64,000 bases of DNA from JAJCYL01 sp040222875 (GCA_040222875.1 JAVKCG010000053.1:124001-188000), one strand, 5' to 3'. Shown: positions 25,555 through 34,525, counted from the stretch's first letter. Notes: generated by a model from the letters alone, not told the origin. Translations and numbers: made by a program.

Positions 25555-26394
25555 ATGGATTTATTTGTTGCACTACTGACCGGCTTTGCCGCAGGATTAC
25601 ATTGTTCAACCTGGGGCATGTATAAAGATTCCCCACATGAAGGTTTCGCCTGGGGCAAATATTTCCGGAGTGCCGTTATCGGGTTACTTTATGGCCCAAT
25701 AGTGTATAATATCGTTGGTTTTGACCTGGGCACTTCAGCTGGCATTTTCTTGCTCTTTGGCTCTGTTTACCTGTGTGAAAGGGCAACACTGGAGATTTGG
25801 AAGACTTTCATAAGAACAGAAGATCAGTCAAAGTATTTCATCCCAATGCAATTGAGTGTTTTCGGTAAACCGATCGAAAGCCGCAGAACAAGGTACATAG
25901 CGGCATTTTTCTATGTCGGTGGAATCATTTTGGTTGGTTATGGTATTTGGTCAATTTACCAGTGGTACCTCGAAGGTGTATTTACTTTGAACCCATATAT
26001 CATTTTAATTTTCTTAAGTGTCGGTGGTTGGATTTCGGCATTTGGTGGTGCCTGGAAAGATGCCCCGTTAGAGGGATTTGAGACATTCAAATTTTTCAGA
26101 AGCCCAAGTATTGCATATTTCTATGCTTTCATTGCAGCTAATCTTACTGACAATTTTGTGATAATTACATTATGCAGTATTGGTTTCACAATTGCTACGA
26201 TAGAAACCTATAAAACATTCTTCTTTCCAAGCAGACCAAGGGGCAAATTTGCAGGTAAGCCTATTTTGTTTCCTGAAATGTTGCAACGTCGTCAATACTT
26301 TATTCCAGTATATGCTGCTATTTGGTTGTACGTAATCGTAAACGCTGTTATTGGGTTTATGAACCCACATCAGGGTTTGGTTAACCCATTCTAA
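25555..26394 (+). CDS. Internally duplicated membrane protein, unknown function
   Basis: The 279-residue protein has about seven hydrophobic segments and a clear internal repeat: GMYKDSPHEGFAWGKYFRS (21-39) recurs as GAWKDAPLEGFETFKFFRS (165-183), consensus KD[SA]PxEGFxxxK[YF]FRS, each copy followed by two membrane spans and a GKPI motif (104-107 and 234-237). The charged repeat lies at the end of a membrane segment like a substrate- or headgroup-binding loop. I do not recognise a family. The gene is 2 bases upstream of the CDP-alcohol phosphotransferase, so they share an operon and probably a pathway. Confidence 0.7.
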   Translation: MDLFVALLTGFAAGLHCSTWGMYKDSPHEGFAWGKYFRSAVIGLLYGPIVYNIVGFDLGTSAGIFLLFGSVYLCERATLEIWKTFIRTEDQSKYFIPMQLSVFGKPIESRRTRYIAAFFYVGGIILVGYGIWSIYQWYLEGVFTLNPYIILIFLSVGGWISAFGGAWKDAPLEGFETFKFFRSPSIAYFYAFIAANLTDNFVIITLCSIGFTIATIETYKTFFFPSRPRGKFAGKPILFPEMLQRRQYFIPVYAAIWLYVIVNAVIGFMNPHQGLVNPF

Positions 26395-26396
26395 GA

Positions 26397-27629
26397 ATGG
26401 CAGAGCTGCAAATGCCTGAAGCCATAGTTTTTGACTCCGTAAAGGACTCAGAACTAAATTCACCTTTGGTGAAAATCTATGGGCTTACTGTTTTTGAACG
26501 TACCCTGAAATCCCTGGAATCAGCAGAAATTTCCAACATTAAGGTTTTTGCAGACAAAAACTTTGATGCATTCGATAACCTGATCAAAAAGCATAATTGG
26601 AAGTGCGACCTTCAGCTCTTAGAGAAATCAGCTTTTAGTCCTGAGATAAATAAACCAACCCTCATACTTTCTGAGCCGCTGCTAATAACACCTCGTTATA
26701 TCAAAGAAATCATTGAGGCGGGTCAGAGGAAAGAAACTTTTGCAACAGACCCCAACGGCTATGTGGCTTTCTTGTCAGATAAAATCATCGCGGGTGGCCT
26801 TCAATACAAATCCAATCTGAATGAAACTATCAAAGCCATTGAAGTTGAAGGAATAAAACGGACCAAAGCTGATTCCATTGGCAGAATTGTATGTGAACCC
26901 GTTCCAGATAAAAAGTCAAGAAAGCAGGCTGTTGGCCGGCTGATCAGGAGTTTACGCCAACCTTCTGATGAATTCATCTCAAGGACTTTCAACAGGCCTA
27001 TTTCTTTATTCATCACCAGATATATTACAGGTCATACGCCAATAACCGCTAATCAATTTACGCTCTTTACAGGTGTAATGGGGTTGATCACTGCCTTCAT
27101 TTTGTCGTTAGGTGGAGATAAAAATTTTCTCATCGGGGGCATTATGTTTCATTTTCTGGCAGTTTTAGATGCAGGTGACGGAGAAATTGCCAGGCTTAAA
27201 TTTCTAGCTTCAGAGCGAGGCCAATGGATTGACACTATAGTGGACAACATAACATACGTTGCCACATTAGGCGGATTAATAGTAGGTGTCTTTAGAAGCG
27301 ACCCCAGCAATTTTGTGATTTATAGCAGCATAGCCGGTGTAATATTTTTAGTCTTGGCTTTATTAAGCCTCTACATCTATTTGATAAAATATAATCGTGG
27401 CGGTTCACTGGTCAACATTGATTATGACTTCAAAGATGACACAGGCTGGTATGGCAAAATTATGGATGTGCTCCAGGAGCTTGGCCGAAGGCCGTTCTTT
27501 TCTATTGTATTTATGTTCCTCGGAATTTTTGGCATCATGGAGTTTTCACTTGTTTATGTGAGCATCATGACTTTCTTCATTTTCGCCTATTCCATTCAGG
27601 CGCATATTAGGGCTGCTCAAAAAAGCTAA
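26397..27629 (+). CDS. CDP-alcohol phosphatidyltransferase fused to a degenerate nucleotidyltransferase domain
   Basis: The C-terminal half (about 195-410) is a CDP-alcohol phosphotransferase with the complete signature D258-x2-D261-G-x2-A-R-x8-G275-x3-D279-x3-D283, and about six membrane segments. The N-terminal half (1-170) resembles the IPCT cytidylyltransferase half of bifunctional IPCT-DIPP synthases (SPLVKIYGLTVFERTLKSL; PTLILSEPLLITPRYIKEII), but the nucleotide-binding LAAGxGxRL loop is absent. The phosphotransferase half should be active with a CDP-activated donor; the front half is probably non-catalytic. The product could be a phosphoinositol-like lipid or an inositol phosphodiester; this is inference. 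Confidence 0.85.
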   Translation: MAELQMPEAIVFDSVKDSELNSPLVKIYGLTVFERTLKSLESAEISNIKVFADKNFDAFDNLIKKHNWKCDLQLLEKSAFSPEINKPTLILSEPLLITPRYIKEIIEAGQRKETFATDPNGYVAFLSDKIIAGGLQYKSNLNETIKAIEVEGIKRTKADSIGRIVCEPVPDKKSRKQAVGRLIRSLRQPSDEFISRTFNRPISLFITRYITGHTPITANQFTLFTGVMGLITAFILSLGGDKNFLIGGIMFHFLAVLDAGDGEIARLKFLASERGQWIDTIVDNITYVATLGGLIVGVFRSDPSNFVIYSSIAGVIFLVLALLSLYIYLIKYNRGGSLVNIDYDFKDDTGWYGKIMDVLQELGRRPFFSIVFMFLGIFGIMEFSLVYVSIMTFFIFAYSIQAHIRAAQKS

Positions 27630-27745
27630 AAAAGCTTTTATTTATTGTTTAGTGCATTGCCTCATTATTTACTACTGAACCTAAATCCAGGCGGCTAAAT
27701 CCATCCATACAACCTACCTAAATATGGGTTTAAGGGAGTGATTCA

Positions 27746-27777
27746 CTATCTTATTTGCCGTTTTAAAAATAAGATAG
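27746..27777 (+). promoter_or_regulatory. Perfect 11-bp inverted repeat directly before a start codon
   Basis: CTATCTTATTT (27746-27756) and AAATAAGATAG (27767-27777) are exact inverted copies separated by 10 bases, and the ATG of the oxidoreductase begins one base later. As RNA it would fold over the ribosome-binding region; as DNA it could be an operator. No T-run follows, so it is not a terminator. Confidence 0.6.
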
Positions 27778-27778
27778 C

Positions 27779-29155
27779 ATGGATAACAAATCGATAGCTC
27801 ATTCAGGCCACCATTTTGTAGCAGTTTTTGGAGGCTCCGTTGCAGGTTCTGAAGCTGCACATCAATTAGCAAAACGGGGGTTTAGGGTGGTCGTTTTTGA
27901 GCAAAACCATTTGCCCTACGGAAAAATTGAAGATGGTTTGCCCAAATGGCATGTTAAACTTCGGGATAAAGAAGAGGGTCGGATTAATGATAAAATTGAT
28001 CAACCCAACATCAGATATGTGCCAGGGGTAAGGTTAGGCAAAGAAATCGATTTCAACGATCTTGTAAATAATTGGGGCTTTACCGCTGTTTTAATTGCAA
28101 CCGGCGCCTGGCAAGACAGGCCGCTGCCCATTGAAGGAATCGACACCTATGTTGACAAAGGCTTGATTTATCAAAACCCTTTTATCTATTGGTTCAATCA
28201 TTACCATGAACCCAATTTTTCTGGTCAGCAGTATGATATAAAAGAGAACGCCATTGTTGTAGGTGGTGGTCTGGCGTCTATTGATGTGGTTAAGGCGCTC
28301 ATGTTTGTTACCGTGGAAGCCGCTTTGGCAAAAAAGGGGATAAAAACTGATTTGTTAGAACTTGACAGGGGCATTCCAAGAGTATTGGGACAGCATGGGC
28401 TTGAATTCGAGGATCTCAATGTGAAGCCTTGCAAGTTGTTTTATCGACGACGGGATGCCGATATGCCTTTATCCACAGTTGAAAAAGACTCACCAGAGAA
28501 CATCGAAAAAGCAGAGCGGGTTACTAAAAAAATTCTTGAAAATGCGATGGGTAAGTTCCTTTTTGAGTTTGAACCTTGTCATGCCCCGGTTGATAAAATT
28601 GTAGAGAATGGGAAATTAGTAGGGCTCAAGTTTCAGAAAACAAAGATTGAAAATGGGAGAGTTGTACCGATTGATGAGTTTGTTGAGTATAGGAGTGAAT
28701 TGACTATCTCATCTATTGGTAGTATTCCTGAAGAAGTTGAAGGCATGCCATTTTCAGGTTCAACTTTTAAAATTAAAGATGAGAAGACCTGTCAACTTGA
28801 GGGCTATGAACAGGTATTTTTACTTGGCAATGCTGTGACCGGTAGAGGAAATATCAAAGAGTCTCTTGATCATGGCAGACAGGTTTCAATTGAGATCATG
28901 GATCACGAACTCAATTGGGAAGAACAGGATTATGAAGAATGGCTGCGTGGAACGGAAGACAACATTACAGAGCAAGTAAGCCATATTGCAGACCATATCC
29001 AGCGTAAAAAATTTATGCCTGATGCGGTTATTGAAGGCATCCTCGATAAAACCGAGGCCTTACAAAAGAAAGTTGGTTATGAAGGGGACTATCGAAAATG
29101 GGTAGAAAAGAATGTGCCTGTAAGGTTGGAAGATCTTTTGGGAAAAGTGCATTGA
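27779..29155 (+). CDS. FAD/NAD(P)-dependent oxidoreductase (GltD/ferredoxin-NADP reductase-like)
   Basis: Two dinucleotide-binding motifs are present in the 458-residue protein: an N-terminal FAD motif GGSVAG (18-23, in place of GxGxxG) with ATGA at 107-110, and an NAD(P) motif GGGLAS (162-167). The segment YGKIEDGLPKWHVKLRDKEE resembles the GltD/FprA family (YGxxxDHxxxK). Such enzymes move electrons between NAD(P)H and ferredoxin-like partners. Substrate unknown; no partner Fe-S protein is adjacent. An 11-bp inverted repeat touches the start codon and may control translation. Confidence 0.82.
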   Translation: MDNKSIAHSGHHFVAVFGGSVAGSEAAHQLAKRGFRVVVFEQNHLPYGKIEDGLPKWHVKLRDKEEGRINDKIDQPNIRYVPGVRLGKEIDFNDLVNNWGFTAVLIATGAWQDRPLPIEGIDTYVDKGLIYQNPFIYWFNHYHEPNFSGQQYDIKENAIVVGGGLASIDVVKALMFVTVEAALAKKGIKTDLLELDRGIPRVLGQHGLEFEDLNVKPCKLFYRRRDADMPLSTVEKDSPENIEKAERVTKKILENAMGKFLFEFEPCHAPVDKIVENGKLVGLKFQKTKIENGRVVPIDEFVEYRSELTISSIGSIPEEVEGMPFSGSTFKIKDEKTCQLEGYEQVFLLGNAVTGRGNIKESLDHGRQVSIEIMDHELNWEEQDYEEWLRGTEDNITEQVSHIADHIQRKKFMPDAVIEGILDKTEALQKKVGYEGDYRKWVEKNVPVRLEDLLGKVH

Positions 29156-29252
29156 TGGGTTCTTTAAATACTAACAACTGTAACTTTTTTTCAGTAAATC
29201 AGTTAATCACACATTATTACATGTACATACATTAAAAATGAACTTCACAATT

Positions 29253-29834
29253 ATGAAAAAATTGATCTTAACTAAAACTTTTATGTTGGGTCTTGTATTT
29301 GCTACAATGGCCCAAACTACCTGGAACATTGATGGAGCCCATTCTGTAATTGGGTTCAATATTGACCATATGGTCGTATCGGAGGTTGAAGGCAGGTTTA
29401 ACGATTTCACTGGCTCACTTGTAGCTTCGAAAGACGATTTAACTGATGCCAAAGTGAATTTTACTGCTCAGACAGCCAGTATCAATACTGATAACGAAAG
29501 AAGGGATGACCACCTTAGGTCTGAAGATTTCTTTGAAGCCGAGAAATTTCCAGAGATTACATTCACAAGCTCAAAATTTGAAAAAGTAAGTGATGGCAAA
29601 TACAAAATGACAGGTGATTTAACCATGCATGGCGTTACGAAAACTGTTAGCCTGGATGTAAAATTTAGCGGCACTGTTGATACCGGAAGAGGTACGAAAG
29701 CAGGTTTCAAAGTATCTGGTGTTTTGAACAGGGAGGATTTTGGCCTGATGTACAACAGCGTACTTGAAGCTGGTGGCGTTGCAATTGGAAAAGAAGTAAG
29801 GCTTGACATTAAACTTGAAATGAACAAAGCTTAA
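29253..29834 (+). CDS. YceI family periplasmic protein
   Basis: From ATG 29253 a signal peptide (MKKLILTKTFMLGLVFATMA) precedes a YceI lipocalin-like domain with TWNIDGAHSVIGFNIDHMVV, VEGRFNDFTGSL, DDHLRSEDFFEAEKFPEITF and GDLTMHGVTKTVSLDVKF. An ATG five codons upstream (29238) is possible but weakens the signal peptide. A terminator lies 19 bases after the stop, so this is a single-gene unit. The more typical of the two YceI proteins in the window. Confidence 0.92.
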   Translation: MKKLILTKTFMLGLVFATMAQTTWNIDGAHSVIGFNIDHMVVSEVEGRFNDFTGSLVASKDDLTDAKVNFTAQTASINTDNERRDDHLRSEDFFEAEKFPEITFTSSKFEKVSDGKYKMTGDLTMHGVTKTVSLDVKFSGTVDTGRGTKAGFKVSGVLNREDFGLMYNSVLEAGGVAIGKEVRLDIKLEMNKA

Positions 29835-29853
29835 TACCGAATTAAAAGCAATC

Positions 29854-29885
29854 AAGCACAGGGCTTATAGTTCTGTGCTTTTTTT
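29854..29885 (+). terminator. Rho-independent terminator after the YceI gene
   Basis: AAGCACAG (29854-29861) and CTGTGCTT (29873-29880) form an 8-bp perfect stem followed by TTTTT. An ATG at 29886 falls right behind the T-run, which argues against it being the pyrE start. Confidence 0.8.
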
Positions 29886-29921
29886 ATGTCTTTAATTTTG
29901 CTGCCACATATCTTCGCACCC

Positions 29922-30563
29922 ATGAGTGCACAAAATATCAGTGGTCAAATTGCCAAAGCGTTACTTGAGATTGAGGCTATTAAGTTGAGCCCAAATCAAC
30001 CATTCACATGGAGTAGCGGCTGGAAATCTCCAATTTATTGCGACAACCGCCTTTCTTTATCCTTTCCTGAAATCCGCACTTTGGTTAAAAAATCCCTCGC
30101 CAGCAGGATATTGGAGCAATTTCCCCAGGCGGAGGCAATTGCCGGAGTGGCAACTGCTGGCATACCACAAGGTGCTTTGGTTGCAGAAGAGTTAAACCTG
30201 CCATTCATATATGTGCGATCTAAGGCCAAAGGCCATGGTATGGAAAATCTCATTGAGGGAAAAGCGACTGAGGGTCAAAAGGTGGTTGTAATTGAAGATC
30301 TCATTTCCACAGGGGGCAGCTCATTAAAAGCTGTCGATGCGCTGCGACAAGCGGGAATCGTAGTATTGGGTCTGGCTGCCATATTTACCTATGGCTTTCC
30401 ACTTGCCGATGAAAACTTTAAAGCCAAAGCAGTTGATTATTTTACTCTGAGCGATTATTCCTCAATGCTGAAGGTGGCTTTGGAAGAGCACTATGTTTCA
30501 AAAGATATCCTAGCTTCACTGGAAAACTGGCGGAAAGACCCTGCCAATTGGAAACCGGATTAA
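29922..30563 (+). CDS. pyrE: Orotate phosphoribosyltransferase
   Basis: From ATG 29922 the enzyme is 213 residues, the family length; it makes OMP from orotate and PRPP in pyrimidine synthesis. Motifs: FTWSSGWKSPIYCDNRLSLS, AGVATAGIPQGALVAEELNL, the catalytic loop RSKAKGHGMENLIEG and the PRPP loop VVVIEDLISTGGSSL. The upstream in-frame ATG at 29886 would add 12 hydrophobic residues immediately after the terminator and is unlikely. No other pyr genes are adjacent. Confidence 0.95.
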   Translation: MSAQNISGQIAKALLEIEAIKLSPNQPFTWSSGWKSPIYCDNRLSLSFPEIRTLVKKSLASRILEQFPQAEAIAGVATAGIPQGALVAEELNLPFIYVRSKAKGHGMENLIEGKATEGQKVVVIEDLISTGGSSLKAVDALRQAGIVVLGLAAIFTYGFPLADENFKAKAVDYFTLSDYSSMLKVALEEHYVSKDILASLENWRKDPANWKPD

Positions 30564-30617
30564 ATTATTCAGCGACAGTTTTTTTGTAAATTTCAGTTTG
30601 ACAAAAAACAAAAGCTC

Positions 30618-31202
30618 ATGAAAAACATACTACTGCTAACGACTGGAATTTTAATCGCTGCCTGTACCGAAGCTCAAATCCCAAATAAAGAAGAGCAAAT
30701 AGCTGCTGCCGTATTGGCTGCCCCAGAAGAGATGCGTGACGGCCCAATGGTTTATGGTTTTGATGCAGATGGGAAGCTGGTAACCTTACAGGAAGGGACG
30801 AATGATTTGGTGTGTTTAGCAGACGATCCAAACATAGCCGGTTTTAACGCAGCTTGTTATCACAAAGACTTAGATGCGTTTATGGCCAGGGGAAGGGCGT
30901 TAAAAGCAGAAGGTAAGACCAGCACAGAAATATTTGATATGCGGGAGGAAGAAGCAAAGTCTGGCACATTGAAAATGCCTGATCAACCCACAACGCTTCA
31001 CATCTTGTCAGGAAAAGAAGGAAAATACAATTCGGAAACAGGCGCAGTGGATGGTGCAGCTTATCGATATGTGGTTTACATCCCGTTTGCTACATCGGCG
31101 ACAACCGGTTTGCCGACCCGACCAACTGCTCCTGGCCACCCATGGATAATGGATCCGGGAACACACAAGGCACACATAATGATTACCCCGCCGCGGGATT
31201 AA
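30618..31202 (+). CDS. Exported hypothetical lipoprotein
   Basis: MKNILLLTTGILIAAC is a lipoprotein signal (Cys16), followed by a 178-residue mature part with two more Cys (CLADDP, ACYHKD), a charged helix around LDAFMARGRALKAEGKTSTE and a C-terminal segment YRYVVYIPFATSATTGLPTR ending in PGTHKAHIMITPPRD. I do not recognise a named family. Its stop codon overlaps the ATG of the SMUG2-like gene (TAATG), so the two are translationally coupled although one product is exported and the other a DNA glycosylase. Confidence 0.75.
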   Translation: MKNILLLTTGILIAACTEAQIPNKEEQIAAAVLAAPEEMRDGPMVYGFDADGKLVTLQEGTNDLVCLADDPNIAGFNAACYHKDLDAFMARGRALKAEGKTSTEIFDMREEEAKSGTLKMPDQPTTLHILSGKEGKYNSETGAVDGAAYRYVVYIPFATSATTGLPTRPTAPGHPWIMDPGTHKAHIMITPPRD

Positions 31203-31867
31203 TGACATTCGGCGAGTCCGTTCTTGAATTTTATCAGAGTCTCAAAATTCCAGCAAACCTCCCTTCGGGTATTGAGGCCTTGTTTCCGTTCCGGAATAGG
31301 GAAACGAGAAATGTTTTAGAGCAATTCTTCGAGAAGTTTTACAATGACAGCAACCCACGAACCCTGCTTATGGGGATTAACCCAGGTAGGTTTGGTGCTG
31401 GCATCACTGGAGTTGGCTTTACTGACCCCATAAGGTTAGATGAACAATGCGGTATCAGAAATCCCTTTGAGAAGAAGGCTGAACTGTCTTCAAAATTTAT
31501 TTACGATGTCATCATAGCCTATGGAGGGCCTCAGAAATTCTATTCCGATTTCTTTATTTCATCAGTTTGTCCAATTGGTTTTATGAGGGAAGGTAAGAAT
31601 TATAACTACTATGATGACCCTGTTCTGGAGACGGCAGTACATCCTTTTGTTGTTGATTGTATGAAAAAGAAGTTGGGCTTTGGTTGTAATTCGAAGGTGG
31701 CCTACAGCGTAGGTCAGGGAAAAAATGTGAAATTTCTGGAAAAGCTAAATCAAAAGCATGGTTTCTTTGATGAGATCAAGGCCTTGCCTCATCCCCGCTG
31801 GGTGATGCAATATCGGTTAAAGCGTAAAGATGAATTTGTGAAAGTTTATCTGGAAAGCCTTAGTTAG
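31202..31867 (+). CDS. SMUG2-like uracil-DNA glycosylase family protein (DUF4918)
   Basis: Start ATG 31202 gives 221 residues; the upstream in-frame ATG at 31142 lies inside the preceding gene. The UDG superfamily motif 1 appears as GINPGRFGAG (N60-P-G) and motif 2 as LPHPRWVMQYR (H197-P-R) near the C-terminus, with FFISSVCPIGFMREGKNYNY between. This matches the SMUG2 branch known from Bacteroidota, which removes uracil and related bases from DNA. The gene converges on a minus-strand lipoprotein gene with an 8-base overlap. Confidence 0.85.
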   Translation: MTFGESVLEFYQSLKIPANLPSGIEALFPFRNRETRNVLEQFFEKFYNDSNPRTLLMGINPGRFGAGITGVGFTDPIRLDEQCGIRNPFEKKAELSSKFIYDVIIAYGGPQKFYSDFFISSVCPIGFMREGKNYNYYDDPVLETAVHPFVVDCMKKKLGFGCNSKVAYSVGQGKNVKFLEKLNQKHGFFDEIKALPHPRWVMQYRLKRKDEFVKVYLESLS

Positions 31868-32351
31868 GGCCTTTGCAATCAGCCACCTCGCCATCTAACA
31901 TGGCCTTGTTGCTGCCAACATTTCCATAGGCCAGCACTACATCCTGATTGGCACCATCATCTAAATGAACTTTAATGTGGCCATCAAAATTGATGAAATC
32001 TGTATAAGAAATTTTGTTTTCATCGGATAAGAACTCAAGGTCAGTTATTCCAATTCCATTCTTTGCATTGATGGGCGTCAGCAATGCCGCTAAATCTGCA
32101 TTTGGGTTAGAAAAGGAACCGAAGTGCAAGTGGGCAGGGAAAGATGCTTCTCCGTTGGGACCAGATAATTCAATTGTGATTCGAGGAGAGCCGTTGGTTA
32201 ATTCTTCAATTATTACAAGTCCCTCATATCCAAAATCAGAGCCCGAGAAAAGTGCATATTGTACCTGATTTCCAGTTATTTCATTTTGAACGGAATCAGG
32301 TGTACATCCGAAAGTCACAGATAACATCAAGCCAAAAATCCAATACTTCAT
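31860..32351 (-). CDS. Small lipoprotein with HLHFG motif (CHRD-like)
   Basis: From ATG 32351 the protein is 163 residues with a lipoprotein signal (MKYWIFGLMLSVTFGC) and a beta-rich mature part. FPAHLHFGSF and DGHIKVHLDDG recall the CHRD / Cu-Zn superoxide-dismutase-like fold, in which HxH binds a metal; the match is weak and the enzymatic role is unproven. An ATG three codons upstream (32360) is an alternative start. It runs into the end of the convergent SMUG2-like gene. Confidence 0.68.
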   Translation of the reverse strand: MKYWIFGLMLSVTFGCTPDSVQNEITGNQVQYALFSGSDFGYEGLVIIEELTNGSPRITIELSGPNGEASFPAHLHFGSFSNPNADLAALLTPINAKNGIGITDLEFLSDENKISYTDFINFDGHIKVHLDDGANQDVVLAYGNVGSNKAMLDGEVADCKGPN

Positions 32352-32418
32352 ATTATACAATTAAGCAAAGTAATGTAACAAAATGATTAGGGTATGCCCT
32401 ATGGTTTCTGAATTTCAA

Positions 32419-33273
32419 TCACCTACCAAGGAATACCCCCGGCGCCATATTTATTGCCATTGCAAACTGATCATGATCTAACTCCAGCTGGTCAAAACCT
32501 TTAAAGTAGTCGACAATTACCTCTGTTGCGATATTTCCTACCAAATCATCTTCAGCCATTGGGCAGCCTCCGAATCCGTTGATGGCTCCATCAAATCGGT
32601 GACAACCAGCTTTGTAGGCTGCATGTACTTTGCTTCTGGAAGAATCCTTATCTGAATGCAAATGCACACCAAATTCAATATGGGGATAAACTGGTGCTAC
32701 TGATTCGAAAAGTGCCTTTATATTTTGCTCATCAGATACACCAATTGTATCTGCGAGTGAAATAATTTTCACCCCCATCTTATCGAGTTGCTCCACAAAT
32801 TCGATTACAAATTCAGGTTCATATCTATCGCCATAAGGGTTGCCAAAACCCATCGAGAGATAAGTAACTAACGTTTTGTTATGCTTTTGACATAAATCCT
32901 GAATTTGCTGAAGTTGATTCAAAGCTTCATCAATACTCTTATTGGTATTGCGTTGCTGAAAAGTTTCTGAGAGCGAAAGCGGAAAACCCAGATAGGCAAT
33001 CTCCTCAAATTTGCTGGCGTCTTCGGCACCACGAAGGTTTGCAACAATTGCAAGTAATTTTGATTTCGTGTTATCCAAATGGAGCTTCCCAAGAACTTCG
33101 GCAGTATCCTTCAGCTGCGGAATGGCCTTAGGGGAGACGAAGCTGCCAAAGTCGATGGTATCAAAACCAACCCTTAGCAATTGATTGATATACCTGACTT
33201 TTAATTCAGTTGGCACAAATTCATGAAGGCCCTGCATTGCATCACGAGGGCACTCAATAATTTTGATTGTCAT
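32419..33273 (-). CDS. Hydroxymethylglutaryl-CoA lyase
   Basis: A TIM-barrel HMGL-like aldolase of 284 residues. R10/D11 in ECPRDAMQG bind substrate enolate and metal, HLHSDKD holds the metal His pair, and the flexible catalytic motif GGCPMAEDDLVGN (from 235, with C237) is the HMG-CoA lyase signature, which separates it from isopropylmalate and homocitrate synthases. It would cleave HMG-CoA to acetyl-CoA and acetoacetate at the end of leucine degradation. The other leucine-pathway genes are not adjacent, though an oxoacid dehydrogenase E2 lies at 62670. Confidence 0.9.
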   Translation of the reverse strand: MTIKIIECPRDAMQGLHEFVPTELKVRYINQLLRVGFDTIDFGSFVSPKAIPQLKDTAEVLGKLHLDNTKSKLLAIVANLRGAEDASKFEEIAYLGFPLSLSETFQQRNTNKSIDEALNQLQQIQDLCQKHNKTLVTYLSMGFGNPYGDRYEPEFVIEFVEQLDKMGVKIISLADTIGVSDEQNIKALFESVAPVYPHIEFGVHLHSDKDSSRSKVHAAYKAGCHRFDGAINGFGGCPMAEDDLVGNIATEVIVDYFKGFDQLELDHDQFAMAINMAPGVFLGR

Positions 33274-33332
33274 GCTTAAAACCTTTGATTTTAAAGATAT
33301 TCAAAATGTTCTAAGTTTGGTTCAGAACGGTC

Positions 33333-34454
33333 ATGAAGGGAATCCAAATTTTCATTTTATTAATAGTACAGTCATGGATTAGTCTTGCCCAGGATAAAAA
33401 TTTATCAATTCTATTTCTTGGGGATGTAATGCAGCACCAGGATCAAATTGACAATGCATACAATGCCGATTCAGGGCGGTACGTCTATGATTCATTCAAA
33501 TACGTAGAAGACATCTTTAAGCAAGCTGACTTAACTATTGCTAATTTGGAGTTTACGATGGCTGGGCCACCTTATACGGGATACCCCACATTTTGTGCCC
33601 CTGATGATGTTGCCGCTGACATGAAAAAAGCCGGGGTAGATGTTTTCGTAACCGCTAACAATCATTCATGCGATAAAAGGAGAAAAGGATTAGTTAGGAC
33701 GGTAGATGTACTTGACAGCCTCGGGATTTTACACACCGGCACTTATAAGGACCTTGATGATAAAAAAGCCAACTTTCCGCTTGTCCTGGAGAAAAATGGT
33801 TTCAGGTTAGGCTTACTCAATTACACCTACGGAACAAATGGTATCCCTGTGCCTGAGGGAACAATTGTTGATCACATCGATCTAGAGACCATTAGAAAGG
33901 ACATCAATTTGGTGCAGACATTCCATGTTGATAAGGTTATCTTGTTTTTTCATTGGGGTTATGAATATCAACCCAATCCGTCCAAACAGCAACTTGAAAT
34001 AGCTGCCGCTTGTTTTCAATATGGAGCAGACATCATTATTGGTTCGCATCCCCATGTTCTACAAAGAATGGAGAACCGCTTCAATCTCCAAACAGGCAAA
34101 GATGAAGTTGTTGTTTATTCTCTGGGAAATTTCATAAGTCATCAAAGAACCATTCCCAGAGATGGTGGAGCCATGTTTCAATTAAACCTTACTAAAAACG
34201 ATTCAACGACCTGGGTGGAATCTGCTGGATATTATCTTACCTGGGTGCACAACCCACACTTTGGCGGTGGCAGGGAAGATTTTTTTGTATTGCCTGCCAG
34301 TAAATTTGAACAAACCGGTGAAGTACTAGGTAAACAAGCATTTGATAAAATGGGCAGGTTCATCAAAAACTCGAGAAACTTGCTTCAAAAGCAAAATTTG
34401 AACGTTTTTGAATATGTCTTTGATCTAAAGGCTGCGGAATGGACCCGTAAATAG
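33333..34454 (+). CDS. CapA family protein (poly-gamma-glutamate capsule-like metallophosphatase fold)
   Basis: An N-terminal signal (MKGIQIFILLIVQSWISLAQ) precedes a CapA/PGA_cap domain with LSILFLGDVMQH, ANLEFTMAG, FVTANNHSCDKRRKGL, HWGYEYQPNP, IIGSHPHVLQ and VVYSLGNFISHQ, the full set of calcineurin-like metal motifs. CapA helps export or anchor poly-gamma-glutamate in Bacillus, but most stand-alone homologues have unknown substrates; no capB/C gene is here. TAAGTTTG at 33312-33319 could be its -7 box, which leaves a very short leader. Confidence 0.88.
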   Translation: MKGIQIFILLIVQSWISLAQDKNLSILFLGDVMQHQDQIDNAYNADSGRYVYDSFKYVEDIFKQADLTIANLEFTMAGPPYTGYPTFCAPDDVAADMKKAGVDVFVTANNHSCDKRRKGLVRTVDVLDSLGILHTGTYKDLDDKKANFPLVLEKNGFRLGLLNYTYGTNGIPVPEGTIVDHIDLETIRKDINLVQTFHVDKVILFFHWGYEYQPNPSKQQLEIAAACFQYGADIIIGSHPHVLQRMENRFNLQTGKDEVVVYSLGNFISHQRTIPRDGGAMFQLNLTKNDSTTWVESAGYYLTWVHNPHFGGGREDFFVLPASKFEQTGEVLGKQAFDKMGRFIKNSRNLLQKQNLNVFEYVFDLKAAEWTRK

Positions 34455-34525
34455 TCCTTGGGAAGCAATCAGTTAAAAATCGTTAATTATCAGCAGTAGC
34501 CTCAAATGCCCCGTAAATTTGTGCT

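Noticed and set aside
27619..27640. Terminator after the CDP-alcohol phosphotransferase gene (AAAAGCT / AGCTTTT)
   Set aside because: The stem is A/T-rich, short and overlaps the stop codon; the downstream T content is poor, so I did not list it as a feature.
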